Shown: piece by piece, positions 11,373 through 23,094 of the stretch | Layout: each line of letters starts with the position of its first letter | How positions within the stretch are numbered: position 1 is the stretch's first letter | Assembly (NCBI GenBank): GCA_963921935.1 | Contig: OY998175.1 | Location: 223,402,517-223,466,516, forward strand | Source of the DNA: Galeruca laticollis | Taxonomy: Eukaryota > Arthropoda > Insecta > Coleoptera > Chrysomelidae | Reading direction: 5' to 3' | DNA: 64,000 bases | Translations under genes and position numbers: made by a program | The notes under the pieces: generated by a model | What the model saw: only the letters and a program-made list of their open reading frames with translations | Told to the model about the DNA's origin: nothing | Databases searched by the model: none

Positions 11373-13096
11373 TATTAAAAACCAAATAAAGTTGCGTTTA
11401 CGTCATCATTGTGAACATTTGTAGCGTTGTCAGAGTGTTCACGAAATATGGAAATTAACAGAAAATAACTGGAGTCAACAAAAAACGTAAATGTAGAAAA
11501 TTTCACAATATTATAAATGAAAACTACAAAATTATCGATAGTTTGATAGTTTTCGTTTAATATAGTTTGGAGTTTTTTCATTTACGTTTTTTGTTAATAA
11601 AATTTATGAATAGATTTCACAAAGTAAAGAATTCTAGAATAAAAGTGGTAAGGTTATTACTGACTTACCAAATCTTTCAATAAATGAATATAATAAAAAT
11701 ACAAGCAATAAAATAAAATATGTTTAATAATGAACGTATTATCAAAGACAAAAAACTAACATTAAACAAATCAACATATTGTGAATTGAAACTAGGCAGA
11801 TTCAAATTCTTGTTCATTTCCTTCCTCTGATTCAACATCAGTGTCACTCTCTTCACTATTAAAATTTATAACTACCGGACTAATTTCTGGACGATCAAAT
11901 ATTCTTTCCCTCTCATACCATTTAAATATGTAAATTTTCAGTATGTTGTATAGAACTTTTCCACATATCAGGAGTTATCGTGTGCAGTGCCTCGTGCCAC
12001 ATGTTTAGGCAGTTATTCGCACTGTTACCATCCCTACCAGTATGCCTATTTTAGTAACTTTTTGCTATGCCCCAAATTAATTCGATAGAGTTGAATATGC
12101 AATGGTAAGGAGGAAGACGTAAAACTTTGTGTCCATACTGTTCTGCCATATCGTCCACTATATACTTGATTGGTGGCTTATTTATAGAAAAAAACAAAGA
12201 AAATTTTTAAAATAAATGGCAATAAGTAAGAATATATCTGTATATTTACTGAGAAACGATTTGCAACAGTTCTGTTTCGAACATCATGTGAGAAAAGGGA
12301 ATGTTTTTTTGTCAACCATTCCTGAATAGCACATTTTGACCATCCTGTATTCGGAGTTTTATGCAATAACATGCTGTGATAAGGTGCATTATCAAGTATA
12401 ATTAGAGAAGGATTCTCTAAATTTTGCATCAACTGATATTCAAACCATTTCAAGAAATTTGCCTGGTTCATTTCCCCATGATAATCATTAAGTTGGGTTT
12501 TTGAACAAAATATTGCTTCAGCACCTTCAATAAATCCGTTTTCATTTCTAGCATGGAGTATAATATATCTGTAATAATATTATTTAAATAATGTTTAAGT
12601 AACCACTTATGTTTTGCAATACGACAAACCTTTTGCCATCCGTTTTAGTGGTTTCAACACTCTTGATATTTTCATTTTGCCATGAATGACCTATGATGCC
12701 ATTTTTAAATATGCAGGTTTCATCGATGAACACAAATTGGTATATACCTCCATCCTTTGCTTCTTTATAATATCTTAAGAATTATACTCTTTTCAAAACA
12801 ACTTTAGGTAATTCCATAAGTCCTCGTCGTGGATTATCCTTCATCCACTTAAACCCAAGTTCTTTGAGCAAACTATTTAAAGAAGTGATACCACCATTAA
12901 ATAATTCTCTTTCGTTTAGTTGGGACCACAATGATTGAATCGTTATGTGCTGTTCTAAAAGCATGCAGAAATAAAAATATGTTAAATATACAATTGTCGT
13001 AATAACACTTACTTCTCTGGTACATGTTGTAAATGGTATCACGAATAGAGCTTGTATTTAAAGTTTCTGTATTTGTTACTCGTTTATGAGCGCAAC

Positions 13097-16000
13097 CAGT
13101 GGCGGATTTAGGGGAGGGCTGTAGGGGCTGCAGCCCAGGGCGGCAGATATTTAAGGGCGGCGAATTTTAGAAGCATGTTTTTTTTAGTTTGAAACTTAAA
13201 AAAATATTTAGTTAAAATCAATAAATAAACTTCATAACTAGGAGAGTGGAGGGTTAAAACAAAACAGAAGAGAAACTACTCAGTCACACGTACTGTTAAT
13301 GATCAAACCTTTCCACATTCCACCTCCACTAATAATACGCACTATCGCATCATCCCTCAACGGCCTCTACCAAGCTCCCATCCCCCGAAAACAGCAATGG
13401 CGTGATGACTCACGAGTTACTGTAGAGCAACATTATACGGTATCCAGTGTTTTGTTGAATGTTCATGTTGTCAGTGATCTCAGGTGAAGTTTTATAGCCC
13501 TTTTAAGTTATCGTTCAGTTGTACAGTTGCATACAGTATTTAAATTGCGTACGTTTTGCATTTAATTGCACATTATTGTGAGATGGTAGGCTATTGATGT
13601 ATCAAACTTTCTTTCGTCTTTCTTCATAACGGTGAGTAGACAAAAGACAATATATTAGCATAGTCTAATTTGGTAATTTTAGTAGGGCGTATTAGTAGAT
13701 ATTTCTTGTAAGCCTGTTACATTTCCAGCATTAAAAAAGAAAGTAAAAACATTAACAATATAATATTTTACCATTTTACCTGGATGGAAATACAAGTGGA
13801 ATTTTTAGTTCAGTAATAATTGCAGTAATGAATGTGCAAAATTTCAAGTTCCTAGCCCTAGCCTATACAGTTTTCGAGTTCAAAAATCAAACAGAAAGAC
13901 TTAGCGTTCTACCAACATGATGATATTTTAATTTTACAACAATGTTGAATTTTCATTTCTTCATTACGTTTTTTCAGGAATTTCAATGAAAAAATCATGA
14001 GTGACGGCAGAAAGCGTCTAAGCGGTGCTGCTTACAGAAAAGCAACATTACAAAAGAATAAAAGAGAACAGGAAGTAATAAATAAGACCAGTAAAATATT
14101 TACTTTCTTCCAAAAACCCGAATCTGGAAATGGATTGACTGAAAGCAAAAATTTCGTGGAATCAGACCTGCCTACTTAAACAAAATTTCCCGAGAGTGAA
14201 ATAGGCCCGAGTACCAGTTCTTTGAACTCAGAAGAATCAGTGAGTAGCCATGAAACTGCAACACCAACGTCACCAACAACAGAAGAACGGAGCAATTGTT
14301 TCAAATACTCTGAAATTGAGTGTACCTCTACATCTGACAATGTTAAGCAGATCCTTAAATCAGTCCCCCATACAAGTTCAAATATTACAGGACTTAACGA
14401 TAATCAAGAGACAGATTTTGTATGTGACCCTGCTCTGTGGCCAGTAAATGATAACACTCGAGATAGAGTGTTAAGCACTGGTATCAACCAGGATGTTTCA
14501 AACTTAGATTTTAGTCGTTCCAAAAGATTCATCGGCGGCCAACATCGCTTCCTAACTCAAACTCTATTTAAAACTAACTTAATTAATGGACAGGAAGTCA
14601 AAAGATCCTACCTAATGTACTCCGAAAGTTCTGGGAAACTTTTTTGTATACCATGTCAACTTTTTGGAGGAATTTCGAAACTAGGAAAAGAGGGATTCGA
14701 TGACTGGAAACACGGAAGCGACTACTTAAAAAGCCATGAAAATTCATCAGACCACAAATCTTGTGTCTTAGTAATGAAAAGAAGAATGACAACGGCCGGA
14801 AGAATTGACTCTCAGATTATGATTCAACTTGAGGATGAAAAGAGTTATTGGAGAAATGTTTTGAAACGAGTAGTTGCAGTTGTGAGGTCCTTAGCTGCTG
14901 CTGGTTTACCTTTGAGAGTGCATTATGAGAAATTTGGGTCGACACATAATTGTGGAAATTTTATTATGTGTATTGAACTAATATCAGAATTTGACCCCTT
15001 CCTAGCGGCTCACATTTCGAAGCATGGAAATCCAGGCCAAGGGCACACTTCATACTTGTCCTCCACCACATATGAAGAATTCCTTAAAGTGATGGGTCAA
15101 AAAGTTACAGAGGAAGTAGTAGCTGAAATAAAAGCAGCAAAATATTTTTCTTTAGTGATCGATTCTACACCTGACATTTCCCATGTTGACCAGTTATCTA
15201 TAATAATCAGGTACGTTCCTGAAAACGAACTTCCAGTGGAAAGATTTCTCTGCTTTCTACCAAATGTTGGCCACAAATCAGAGGAGCTCTTCCATGCTGT
15301 TATGGATGTTCTGAAAAAGTATGAAATTGATATAGAAAACTGCAGGGGCCAGGCATATGATAATGCCTCTAATATGTCAGAAAAATATACTGGTCTGCAA
15401 GCCAGAATTCGAGAAAAAACACCAACAGCAATGTATTCTCCTTGCAGTGCTCATTCACTGAATTTAGTCGGGGAGCATTCGACTAGTAGTTGCGAAGAAA
15501 GTCGTAACTTTTTCATGCTTCTTAACAACCTGTACAATTTCTTTTCGTGCTCTACCAAAAGGTGGGAAGTACTTGCAAGTTGTCTGAATAAAAAACACAA
15601 CCTAAGCCTTAAAACTTTGTCAAAAACACGTTGGTCAGCAAGGGATGACGCTTGCAAGGCATTAAATGAAGACTGGAATGAAATCATAGAAGCCCTTACA
15701 GTTACATCAAATGACGAAACAGAAAAAGCAACCACACGGAGTGAAGCATCCACCTACCTCCGTCAGTTACACAGATTAGAAACTGCTTTTTTATCAATTC
15801 TATGGGGAGATTTGCTATGCAGGTTCAATGTAACAAGTAAAAAACTACAGGCATGTGAAACCGATTTATCAAGAGTAGCACTATTATATGCATCTTTATC
15901 CGAGTACATACGTAGTCTCAGAAGAGAACTTGAATTCGAAATTGATGAAAATGGGCCACTTGTAAAATCAGAAGAGACTACATATGAAGACGAAAACGTA

Positions 16001-16956
16001 ACAAAACGAAGGCGGATACGAAAACTCCAGTCCGATGAAAGTAGAGAAGGAGAAGTAACGTTGATTGGTAGGGACAAGTTTAGAGTGAATACATACAACG
16101 TCATTTTGGACACATTGATTTCTGAAATGGAAAGAAGAAAAACTGTTTATGATGAGCTTCACTCGTTGTTTGGATTTCTTATCAATAATAATGATGGGGA
16201 AGAAGCCTCCAATATGAAAACACTTGGAGAATGCAGCAAGAAACTGTGCACTTTGTATCACAAAGATCTCCCTACGGCGGAAGATTTTGCTAGAGAATTT
16301 TTACATTTTTTTGGCTCACTGACAATTATTGGACTCTACGAAGCTCTACACGATAATGCACTTCAAGACTTATATCCTTATGTCGATATAGCATTAAAAC
16401 TGTTTTTAACAATCCCGGCATCGAACTGTTCAGCGGAAAGATCATTTTCCGTCCTGAAGAGGATCAAAAGCTACGAAAGATCAACGATGACTGAGGCACG
16501 TTTGAGGGATGTGGCAATACTGAACATTGAATCTGACATAACAAAGAGATTGGACTTTGATGATGTTATTGACTCCTTTTCAAATTCAAGTTCACGAAGA
16601 AAGTGTTTTTGATTAAAGAAGTGGGTTTGCTTGTATTCTGATTCTGTACAATTGTACATACAGTAACAGTATTATTAAAAGATTTTCACCGTCGGTGAAT
16701 CACCGATCACATATTACTTTCAATATGTTATTTTAATAAAATTTGCATAACAATTAATTACCTCAAATCAAACTACGTTTTTCGTTTTTTTACTATTAAA
16801 CATTTAGTTCCACTCGAACTTAAATAAAATAGTATTTATATATTGAAAAAAAAATGTTACAAGTTACAAACTGATAATTTAATCAAACCATAAATTAACT
16901 TGGGGGCGGAGATTTGTCGCTAGCCCTTAGGCGGCAAAAGTTTAAATCCGCCACTG
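13097..16956 (+). mobile_element. hAT transposon inside Tc1/mariner-type element 1
   Basis: The element starts CAGTGGCGGATTTA and ends TAAATCCGCCACTG, 14-bp inverted repeats. It is flanked by a perfect 8-bp duplication AGCGCAAC (13089-13096 and 16957-16964), the hAT hallmark. It is 3860 bp long and encodes one large transposase. It interrupts a codon run of the surrounding transposase, so it arrived later. Confidence 0.97.
13997..16612 (+). pseudogene. hAT transposase (ZMYM/TTF-type), one in-frame stop
   Basis: The true start is ATG 13997 (MSDGRKRLSGAAYRK, a start typical of this hAT group). A single TAA at 14177-14179 interrupts the frame, which then stays open in the same phase to 16612. 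A TTF-type zinc-finger region follows (LFCIPCQLF and DYLKSHENSSDHK). The RNase H-like core has Asp in FSLVIDSTPD and Asp in QAYDNASNM. The C-terminal dimerisation block contains ASNCSAERSFSVLKRIKSY. Without the stop it would be about 870 residues, a normal size. It resembles ZMYM1-like and DUF4371 proteins. Translation from a later start would omit only the N-terminal tail, so residual function cannot be excluded. Confidence 0.92.
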
Positions 16957-17190
16957 AGCGCAACGTTTGTTCTTTGGTGACTCAAACTCTTCACCTTTTT
17001 TCTTTGTTTGATAAATTTCGCTTACTGTTCTTACACTGTGTTTTAAAGCAGCAGCTACACGCTAAAATAATAGAAATTTTCGTAAAGTAAAGTAAGGATA
17101 TTTTATTCACGTATGACCTAACTCTTGTACAGCATTTAAGGGCAACAAAGGACCATTATTATTCCTTTCTTGTTCAAAATAATTTACTTT

Positions 17191-17498
17191 TGAAGCCACA
17201 AGTTCTTTGCATCGGCTATTTAGCTCTTTGGGCATTTTAACAATCACAGAAGAAAATGCTTTGTTGTTTTGAAAACCAAAATAGTTTTGATTATAAATAT
17301 TTCTCACAAGAAAATTTTATAAAGCACGTAACTATAACCTCAAATGAAGCCACAAGTTCTTTGCATCGGCTATTCAGCTGTTTGGGCATTTTAACAATCA
17401 CAGAAGAAAATGCTTTGTTGTTTTGAAAACAAAAACAGTTTTGATTATAAATATTTCTCACAAGAAAATTTTATAAAGCACGTAACTATAACCTCAAA
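17191..17498. repeat. 154-bp direct duplication inside element 1
   Basis: TGAAGCCACAAGTTCTTTGC starts both copies, at 17191 and 17345. The two copies are nearly identical through ATAACCTCAAA. The duplication covers the 5' part of the transposase gene, so one N-terminal segment is present twice. Confidence 0.95.
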
Positions 17499-17825
17499 AA
17501 TCCATGACAATACACGAGTAGGGAAGTCACTAACAACGCGGCAACATGACATTATTTCTGGCAGTGACTATTTTACCGTCAATAATTGGAGGCTTCTCTA
17601 TGAAAACTTTAACACAAATGTTTACATCGAGGGACGTCTAAACCTAATAAAGCTATATTGCTTATACATTATTTTGGTACAAAAGTTTTTTCAATGATTG
17701 GGTTATCTTTAGAACCGATTAATTAACAAATTTAAGAATATGCACTTTTCGATAGAAATGTAGTCACACATGCGATAGAAATACGCCCTTGGTGACGTAA
17801 ACGCAACTTTATTTGGTTTTTAATA

Positions 17826-17976
17826 TAGTTTATAATTATATTTATCCCAGTGAGTTTTAAACGATGTTATTTATTCAATCCTAAAGAATGGTTCACTAGG
17901 TAAGTGTTTCTCAAAGATAAATGGTTTTATGGTTGAATAAGTCTATACGTGGAGAACTTACTAAGTAACCACCACA
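17826..17976 (+). repeat. 3' LTR, right part
   Basis: Starting with the duplicated TA, this continues the LTR (GTTTATAATTATATTTATC onward) to its end at CCACCACA. It matches the 5' LTR from about 9320 to 9469. Joining it to 11372 gives the uninterrupted LTR order. Confidence 0.9.
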
Positions 17977-17980
17977 TCCA

Positions 17981-19242
17981 TATTATTAAATAGCACATGT
18001 CCTTTCATGCAATATGTAATGCACCTTGTATCTGTGATAATAGTTATATTTTTCAATTATCACTATTATATTTTCGTCAAAATGAATTATGTAATTCTTG
18101 TCTTTTGAGAGCGGTTTTAATTTTTCTTCGGATACTTGAAAGGACACTTCATTTCAATTAAGCATTTTACGCTAACAATCCTATATTATCATTAAAGAAG
18201 GGTTTCAAGAGAATGTTGAAAAATGTTTTGATGATACAAGAACAAACAATCAGTATTATTTATATTATTCTTTCACATTGATCAAGTCATCCAGTAAACA
18301 TAACCTCAAACATAGCTTTTGAAATCAAAAATACGGATTGCAGGATAAGTTACATTTTTGATATCGGGTAGATACGATTACTTACTTTTTAACAATTTGT
18401 TACTTTCAAAAACACTTATGAAACGCTTGAATAATCGAAAATCTACACTCAAATGGAAATTATTATGGCAGCAAGATTCGTTTGGATACAACCTCAAAAA
18501 CGGAGGTAATGTTTTAGTGGTCTGTGCTCAAAAAGAGTTTAAATATTTGAAAACCAAAACATCGAAACAACTGATTCTGATATACGTTTGTTTGAATCGT
18601 CAAGAGTGTAAAGGCAGAGAGAGAAAATAGGTTGTATAAGTAAAACCCGAATCAGTACTACTATCGTAAATATTTTGAACCTGATAATTACTAGACAAGT
18701 AACTAGTACTGTGTACGTTTTTATGTTTATATAGCCTATTACCAAGGGTATGCAAAATTGGTTGAAATATCGAAATTTTCAGATTTCCTCATGGGGAGTC
18801 TGGTTTCCATTATTATACATTTAAATATATTTTTTCGAACATTTTGAATCCCCTTTTCACAATAGCCCCCCCTACACCGATACCCTTGTTGTAAAACAGC
18901 CCCGGTGAGAGCGACTAGGGAGTTTCCATTGTTAAGAAGAAGTCATTTGTCACAAGGATAACACCGACTGGAGTTTCCTTTCACGTCACAAACGATATCG
19001 CGGCCTTGTATGCCTTATTGTGCCATCCTCATAGTTCCTCTTAGACGCTTTCTCTTCTTCTAACCATTGCCCTTTTCACCGCATCAACTCCATTCCTCAG
19101 CTGGTGTATATCTAGGAAACGCTCTGAATAAATGCTACCCGGCGCGCGAAGAGGCCAGCCCCGTTTATGGGGTTATTTCAAGACAAATTAAACAGTGAAG
19201 GGTATTCTCATAAAAGGGTTGTTTAGTTAATTATTGTTTCAG
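17981..19242. other. Intergenic DNA, no gene recognised
   Basis: Mostly AT-rich sequence. A block near 18850-19190 is more GC-balanced and includes a CCCCCC run and GGCGCGCG. Neither strand gives a recognisable product. Confidence 0.5.
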
Positions 19243-19409
19243 ATTTTACTTGGGACATCCTATATAGAAAAAGTTTAGGCATCGACGATATTCCTACTAT
19301 AGGAAATGTTGATTCTTCATATAAATGTCTATACTGTGGGAAAAGTTTCGTGACAAAAAAATTCTCACAGTATGAGCAATGCATGGCTTTGAAATTAAGG
19401 AAGTTATGA
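19243..19409 (+). CDS. Possible terminal exon with a degenerate C2H2 zinc finger
   Basis: A TTATTGTTTCAG acceptor at 19242 is followed by an open frame (first full codon at 19245) ending in TGA at 19407-19409. It encodes SYKCLYCGKSFVTKKFSQY and then EQCMALK. The C-X2-C pair and the GKSF signature are those of a C2H2 finger. The first His position is Tyr and the second His is also missing. It may be the last exon of a host gene lying mostly outside recognisable range, or a pseudogene. No upstream exon could be joined. Confidence 0.4.
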
Positions 19410-19949
19410 GAAGTACGCAATGTATATAATCTAACACAAGGAAGAGAATGTAAGATAGCAAAAACAGAAAATTTAATAACCTCATATTAGTGTTTCAAAT
19501 GAAACTCAATGTTTCTAGCTAATTCCACAATATAATGAAAAATGTTGAAAATTCTAAAAAAATTACAATTGTTTCGATAACTGAATATCATCGTCAGAAT
19601 GACAGAAGTTACATTTCATTTGATGCCTACCTGATGTTTAGTAGTTATTTTTGGCTAGACCAAGAAGTGATTGACTTAATATATGTTAATAGAAAAAAGA
19701 AGAAGATGTGATATTACAAATATTGAAGCTTAGATATTATTAACCCTATGGTGATATCCTGGATATCATTTTTCCAATTAACATCAGTGTAACTGTGCAA
19801 TGATACAGAAAACCAGGAAAACTATATCTGCTGATCTTCACAATTATCACTTAAGAAGACACTTTAATAGTGGATAACTCCCTAGATTTATCTGTTCATT
19901 GACGACTTCATATTGTGGGTTTTTTAAGTGTCTTCTAATTTCCAACTCT

Positions 19950-21106
19950 TCAAGGAAATACAGTTCTTGTTTCTTATCACAAAAATGTAGTACTTCTAGT
20001 TCTGTGTTAGGTGTCAATGAATGGTTGGTGTCAAGTAGATGTTTTTTCGTAATGGGATTTATTTGGTTGTTTTAATCTGTATGCTCGTAACTGATCACTG
20101 TATGGGTCTGACTCAAATCGACAGCATTACATTCTGGACATTTGAGTTTATATATACCTGATTTCTTTAATATTGGTATTTTTGTTTTAACATTTAACAA
20201 TTTTGTACTTACGTTACTTTCTGTTTTAGAAGAAATTGTTGTATTCGTTGCTAAAGATATTGTTTTTGGAATATTATTAGAAATATTTCCCGCATATGTG
20301 ATGGTTTTATAAGTTTTTATTTCTTCAGTTTGTTTAGGAAATATTAGTTGTAATGCCACTTTTTCCTGTTTTTTATTAATTAGCTTATTAATCATATGTA
20401 ATGGATAACCGTTGGATGTTGCTATTTGTCTAATTGTATTAATCTCTATATCAAAATTACATTTGTTCATAGGAACTTAAAATGCTCTATGTATGATTAA
20501 ATTATATGCCGCTAGTTTATGTGACATGGGGGACCTCTTATCGTAATCACTTAAAAGATAATTTGAATTATTAACAATATCCCTAACATTATTAGAAAAC
20601 TTCTTTGTTGGGTCTGCTCTAACAACTTTTACCTCGCTAGATTCGATAAAGTTATATATTATTGAATTATAGTTTTCAGTTGTCAATATGACAGTTGTGT
20701 TGCCCTTTTTAGATTTTGTAACTATTAGGTTATTATCTTCTACTTTCTTTTTTATTTCGTTTGAAACTGTAATGTCATTTTTCGTTTGACGTTTAACTTT
20801 TGAAGGTTCAATATTTTTGATTAAATTGGCAATTTTTAATTTCTCATAAAGAAAATTACTTGAATTAGATTTTAAAGCTGTTTCTGACTCTGTAGCTATA
20901 ATTTGTTTAATATTATTCGTAAATTTTGGTAGAATGCTGTACTTCAAACCTTTATTTATTCTATTTCACTATCTGTAGAATTAGTTTCTGAAAGGTTTTC
21001 AAATCGTGGTGAAAAGTGTGTTGGTATGTGGGTACTTACAGCTTCATGATGTTTAAAGTATTGAATTCTATGTTGTGTTTACTAAAGTTTATGTAGCTTT
21101 TGTTCT
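19950..21106 (-). pseudogene. Penelope-like protein, minus copy: catalytic RT deleted
   Basis: The 5' part encodes the conserved region upstream of the RT core (NKGLKYSILPKF, then IVTKSKKGNTTVIL). At about 20527 the frame jumps straight to the region after the RT core (PMSHKLAAYN), so the palm with its catalytic aspartates is missing. The C-terminal part keeps a GIY-YIG-type endonuclease start (SGIYKLKCPECNA). The downstream QT/EH region is altered and followed by a stop. FLEELEIRRHLKNP closes the domain. Stops occur near 20969 and at 20072. Confidence 0.8.
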
Positions 21107-22175
21107 TGGAATAATATCAGATATACTTAATTTACTTGATGTATATATTAATCAGAATTATTTCACTTTTGACAATAACATATATATTCAAAATGTTTAC
21201 CAATGGGAAGCCCTATATCACCTATTTTGGCAGACATTTTTATGGACAGTTTAGAAAGAAAAATCTTAGAAAGTAGTATTTCGAAAAACGTCTTATTTTG
21301 GTATAGATATTTAGATGACATATTAGCTTGTTTTATAGGTAGTGAACGACAATTACATATATTTTTCAACCACATTAACAATTTACACCCAAAAATTAAA
21401 TTTTCATTAGAAGTTGAAGAAAATAACTCAATCAATTTTCTTGATTTGAAAATTCAAAGAGTTAATAATGTACTTGAATATTCAATTTACGGAAAACCAA
21501 CACACACTGATATTATAATTCCATATAGTTCCAATCACCCCATGTCACATAAACTAGCGGCATATAATTCAATGATACATAGCATTTTCAATACGTACGA
21601 ACAATTGTAATTTTGATAGAGAAATTAATACAATTAGACAAATAACAACATCCAACGGTTATCCATTACATATGATAAATAAGTTAATTAATGAAAAAGA
21701 GGAGAAAGTGGCATTACAACTAATATTTCCTAAACAAACTGAAGAAATAAAAACTTATAAAACCATCACATATGCAGGAAATATTTCTAATAATATTTCA
21801 AAGATAATATATTTAGCAACGAATACAACAATTTCTTGTAAAACACAAAGTAACGTAAGAACAAAATTGTTAAATGTTAAAACGAAAATACCAACATTAA
21901 AGAAATCAGGTATATATAAATTCAAATGTCCAGAATATAATGCTGTCTATTAGGGTCAGACCCTTAGAAATTTTGAAATCCGATACAGTGAACACTTACG
22001 AGCATACAGATTGAAACAACCATATAAACCCCATTACGCAAAACATCTACTTAACACCAACAATTCATTGATACCTAACACAGAACTAGAAGTACTACAT
22101 ATTTGTGATAAGAAACAAGAACTGGATTTCCTTGAAGAGTTGGAAATTAGAAGACACTTAAGAAACCCATAATAT
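21107..22175 (+). pseudogene. Penelope-like protein, plus copy: 5' truncated
   Basis: The frame enters in the RT core (NQNYFTFDNNIYIQ, then LPMGSPISPILADIFM) and contains the catalytic WYRYLDD at about 21299-21319. It continues through the thumb region (PMSHKLAAYN, about 21540). A frameshift lies near 21608. The C-terminal GIY-YIG region (SGIYKFKCPEYNAVY) has one TAG at about 21952, followed by EIRYSEHLRAYR and FLEELEIRRHLRNP. The N-terminal region kept by the minus copy is absent here. RT with a YxDD motif plus GIY-YIG is the Penelope-like signature. Confidence 0.85.
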
Positions 22176-22640
22176 GAAGTCGTCAATGAACAGATAAATC
22201 TAGGGAGTTCTCCACTATTAAAGTGTCTTCTTAAGTGATAATTGTAAAGATCAGCAGATATAGTTTTCCTGGTTTTCTATATCATTGCACAGTTATACTG
22301 ATCTTAAGTGGAAAAATGATATCCAGGATATCACCATAGGGCTAATAATATCTAAGCTTCAATATTTGTAATATCACATCTTCTTCTTTTTTCTGTTAAC
22401 ATATATTAAGTCAATCACAAGTGACTTTCTTGGTCTATCCAAAAATAACTACTAACTACTGATTATCATTCTGACGATGATATTCAGTTATCGAAACAAT
22501 TGTCAATTTTTTAGCATTTTCAACCTTTTTCATTATATTGTGGAATTAGTTAGAAACATTGAGTGTCATTTAAAACACAAATATGAGTAGATTTCACGAA
22601 GTGAGGGTCGAGACAGTTAATTTCATTAAATAACCTCAAT

Positions 22641-23090
22641 TTTTAAACACTGGGATAATGGTCCGGTTTTTAATTTAATTCACTTGATAAAAATATAGTT
22701 GTGTACATGACAAAAGACACAATTATCCCGTTAAAAAGGAACAACGAGAAAATTCTTCCAAATTATGATACCATTCCCAAGCCCGGACTTTTGTGGTTTA
22801 ATTAGAATATTATAATAAACTTCTAGTCCTTCTTTGAGTGGAGATAATCTCTTTGTTGAAAAATTTCTGAAGTATTTGCAAAATTTGACGATTTGATAAC
22901 TTCTGGAGATTGTTATTAAGAAATTTAATGATTGAGATATCCCGCAAAAACATATTTCGGGTGATAATGAACTTATTATTATGAAGAGTGAGTTCAGTTT
23001 ACAAATAGATATCTTTTACCGATATGACTCAAATACCATTTTTCTTCTTGTATTTTGATAAGAATTATATTTTTTCGCATCATAAAAAAA
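22641..23090. other. AT-rich DNA, nothing recognised
   Basis: No coding or repeat signal was recognised between the Penelope-like pair and the LINE remnant. Confidence 0.6.
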
Positions 23091-23094
23091 GTAT

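Larger units (their letters stand above)
11792..17307 (-). pseudogene. Spliced DD~80E transposase of element 1 (interrupted)
   Basis: N-terminal HTH-like parts lie at 17241-17107 and 17062-16955 (RVAAALKHSVRTVSEIYQ). They continue beyond the hAT insert at 13090-13040 (NTSSIRDTIYNMYQR). Further exons give QSLWSQLNERELFNGGITSL and LGFKWMKDNPRRGLMEL, with a stop near 12783. The first catalytic Asp is in FVFIDET (about 12730) and the second in LDNAPYHS (about 12404). After a short intron (about 12181-12248), the Glu lies in FNSIE (about 12080). About 78 residues separate the second Asp and the Glu by this splice model, far more than the 34-41 usual in Tc1/mariner. The C-terminus is an acidic Ser/Asp/Glu tail ending at 11792. 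It is homologous to the transposase at 55742-56690. Confidence 0.75.
11373..17825 (-). mobile_element. Tc1/mariner-type element 1 ('Sailor'-like), split by a hAT element
   Basis: Terminal inverted repeats of about 30 bp begin TATTAAAAACCAAATAAAG at the left and are mirrored at 17795-17825. A TA duplication lies at 11371-11372 and 17826-17827; the intact 5' LTR of the host element shows a single TA at that point. Removing the hAT insert and its duplication leaves about 2.6 kb, with a spliced transposase gene on the minus strand. TA target choice and the IS630-type catalytic motifs place it in Tc1/mariner in the broad sense. Confidence 0.88.
9015..17980 (+). mobile_element. mdg1/412-like Ty3/Gypsy LTR retrotransposon, internally deleted and nested
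   Basis: Two direct LTR copies (9019-9469, and 11059-11372 continued at 17828-17976) begin TGTGA and end CCACCACA. They are flanked by the 4-bp target duplication TCCA at 9015-9018 and 17977-17980. The internal part is only about 1.6 kb: gag, protease and reverse transcriptase are missing and a decayed integrase region remains. The integrase resembles the mdg1/412 group. The 3' LTR was later split by a Tc1/mariner-type element, which explains the 9-kb span. Confidence 0.85.
19477..22640. mobile_element. Two Penelope-like retroelements, head to head
   Basis: A minus-strand copy (about 19487-21106) and a plus-strand copy (about 21107-22592) meet at their 5' truncation points. Outer parts form an inverted repeat of about 1 kb per arm. 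Both copies end in the same 3' tail sequence. AATAACCTCA occurs just outside both ends (about 19477-19486 and 22631-22640) and is a candidate target duplication. On the right it lies about 40 bp beyond the recognisable tail. Confidence 0.75.

Noticed and set aside
14222..14224. A start for the hAT transposase at TTG 14222
   Set aside because: The frame is open upstream to the TAA at 14177, and beyond that stop the same frame leads to a family-typical ATG at 13997. The non-ATG start is an artefact of where the stop falls.
15451..16261. Minus-strand open frames of about 100 codons opposite the hAT transposase
   Set aside because: They are shadows of the conserved plus-strand transposase and show no features of their own.
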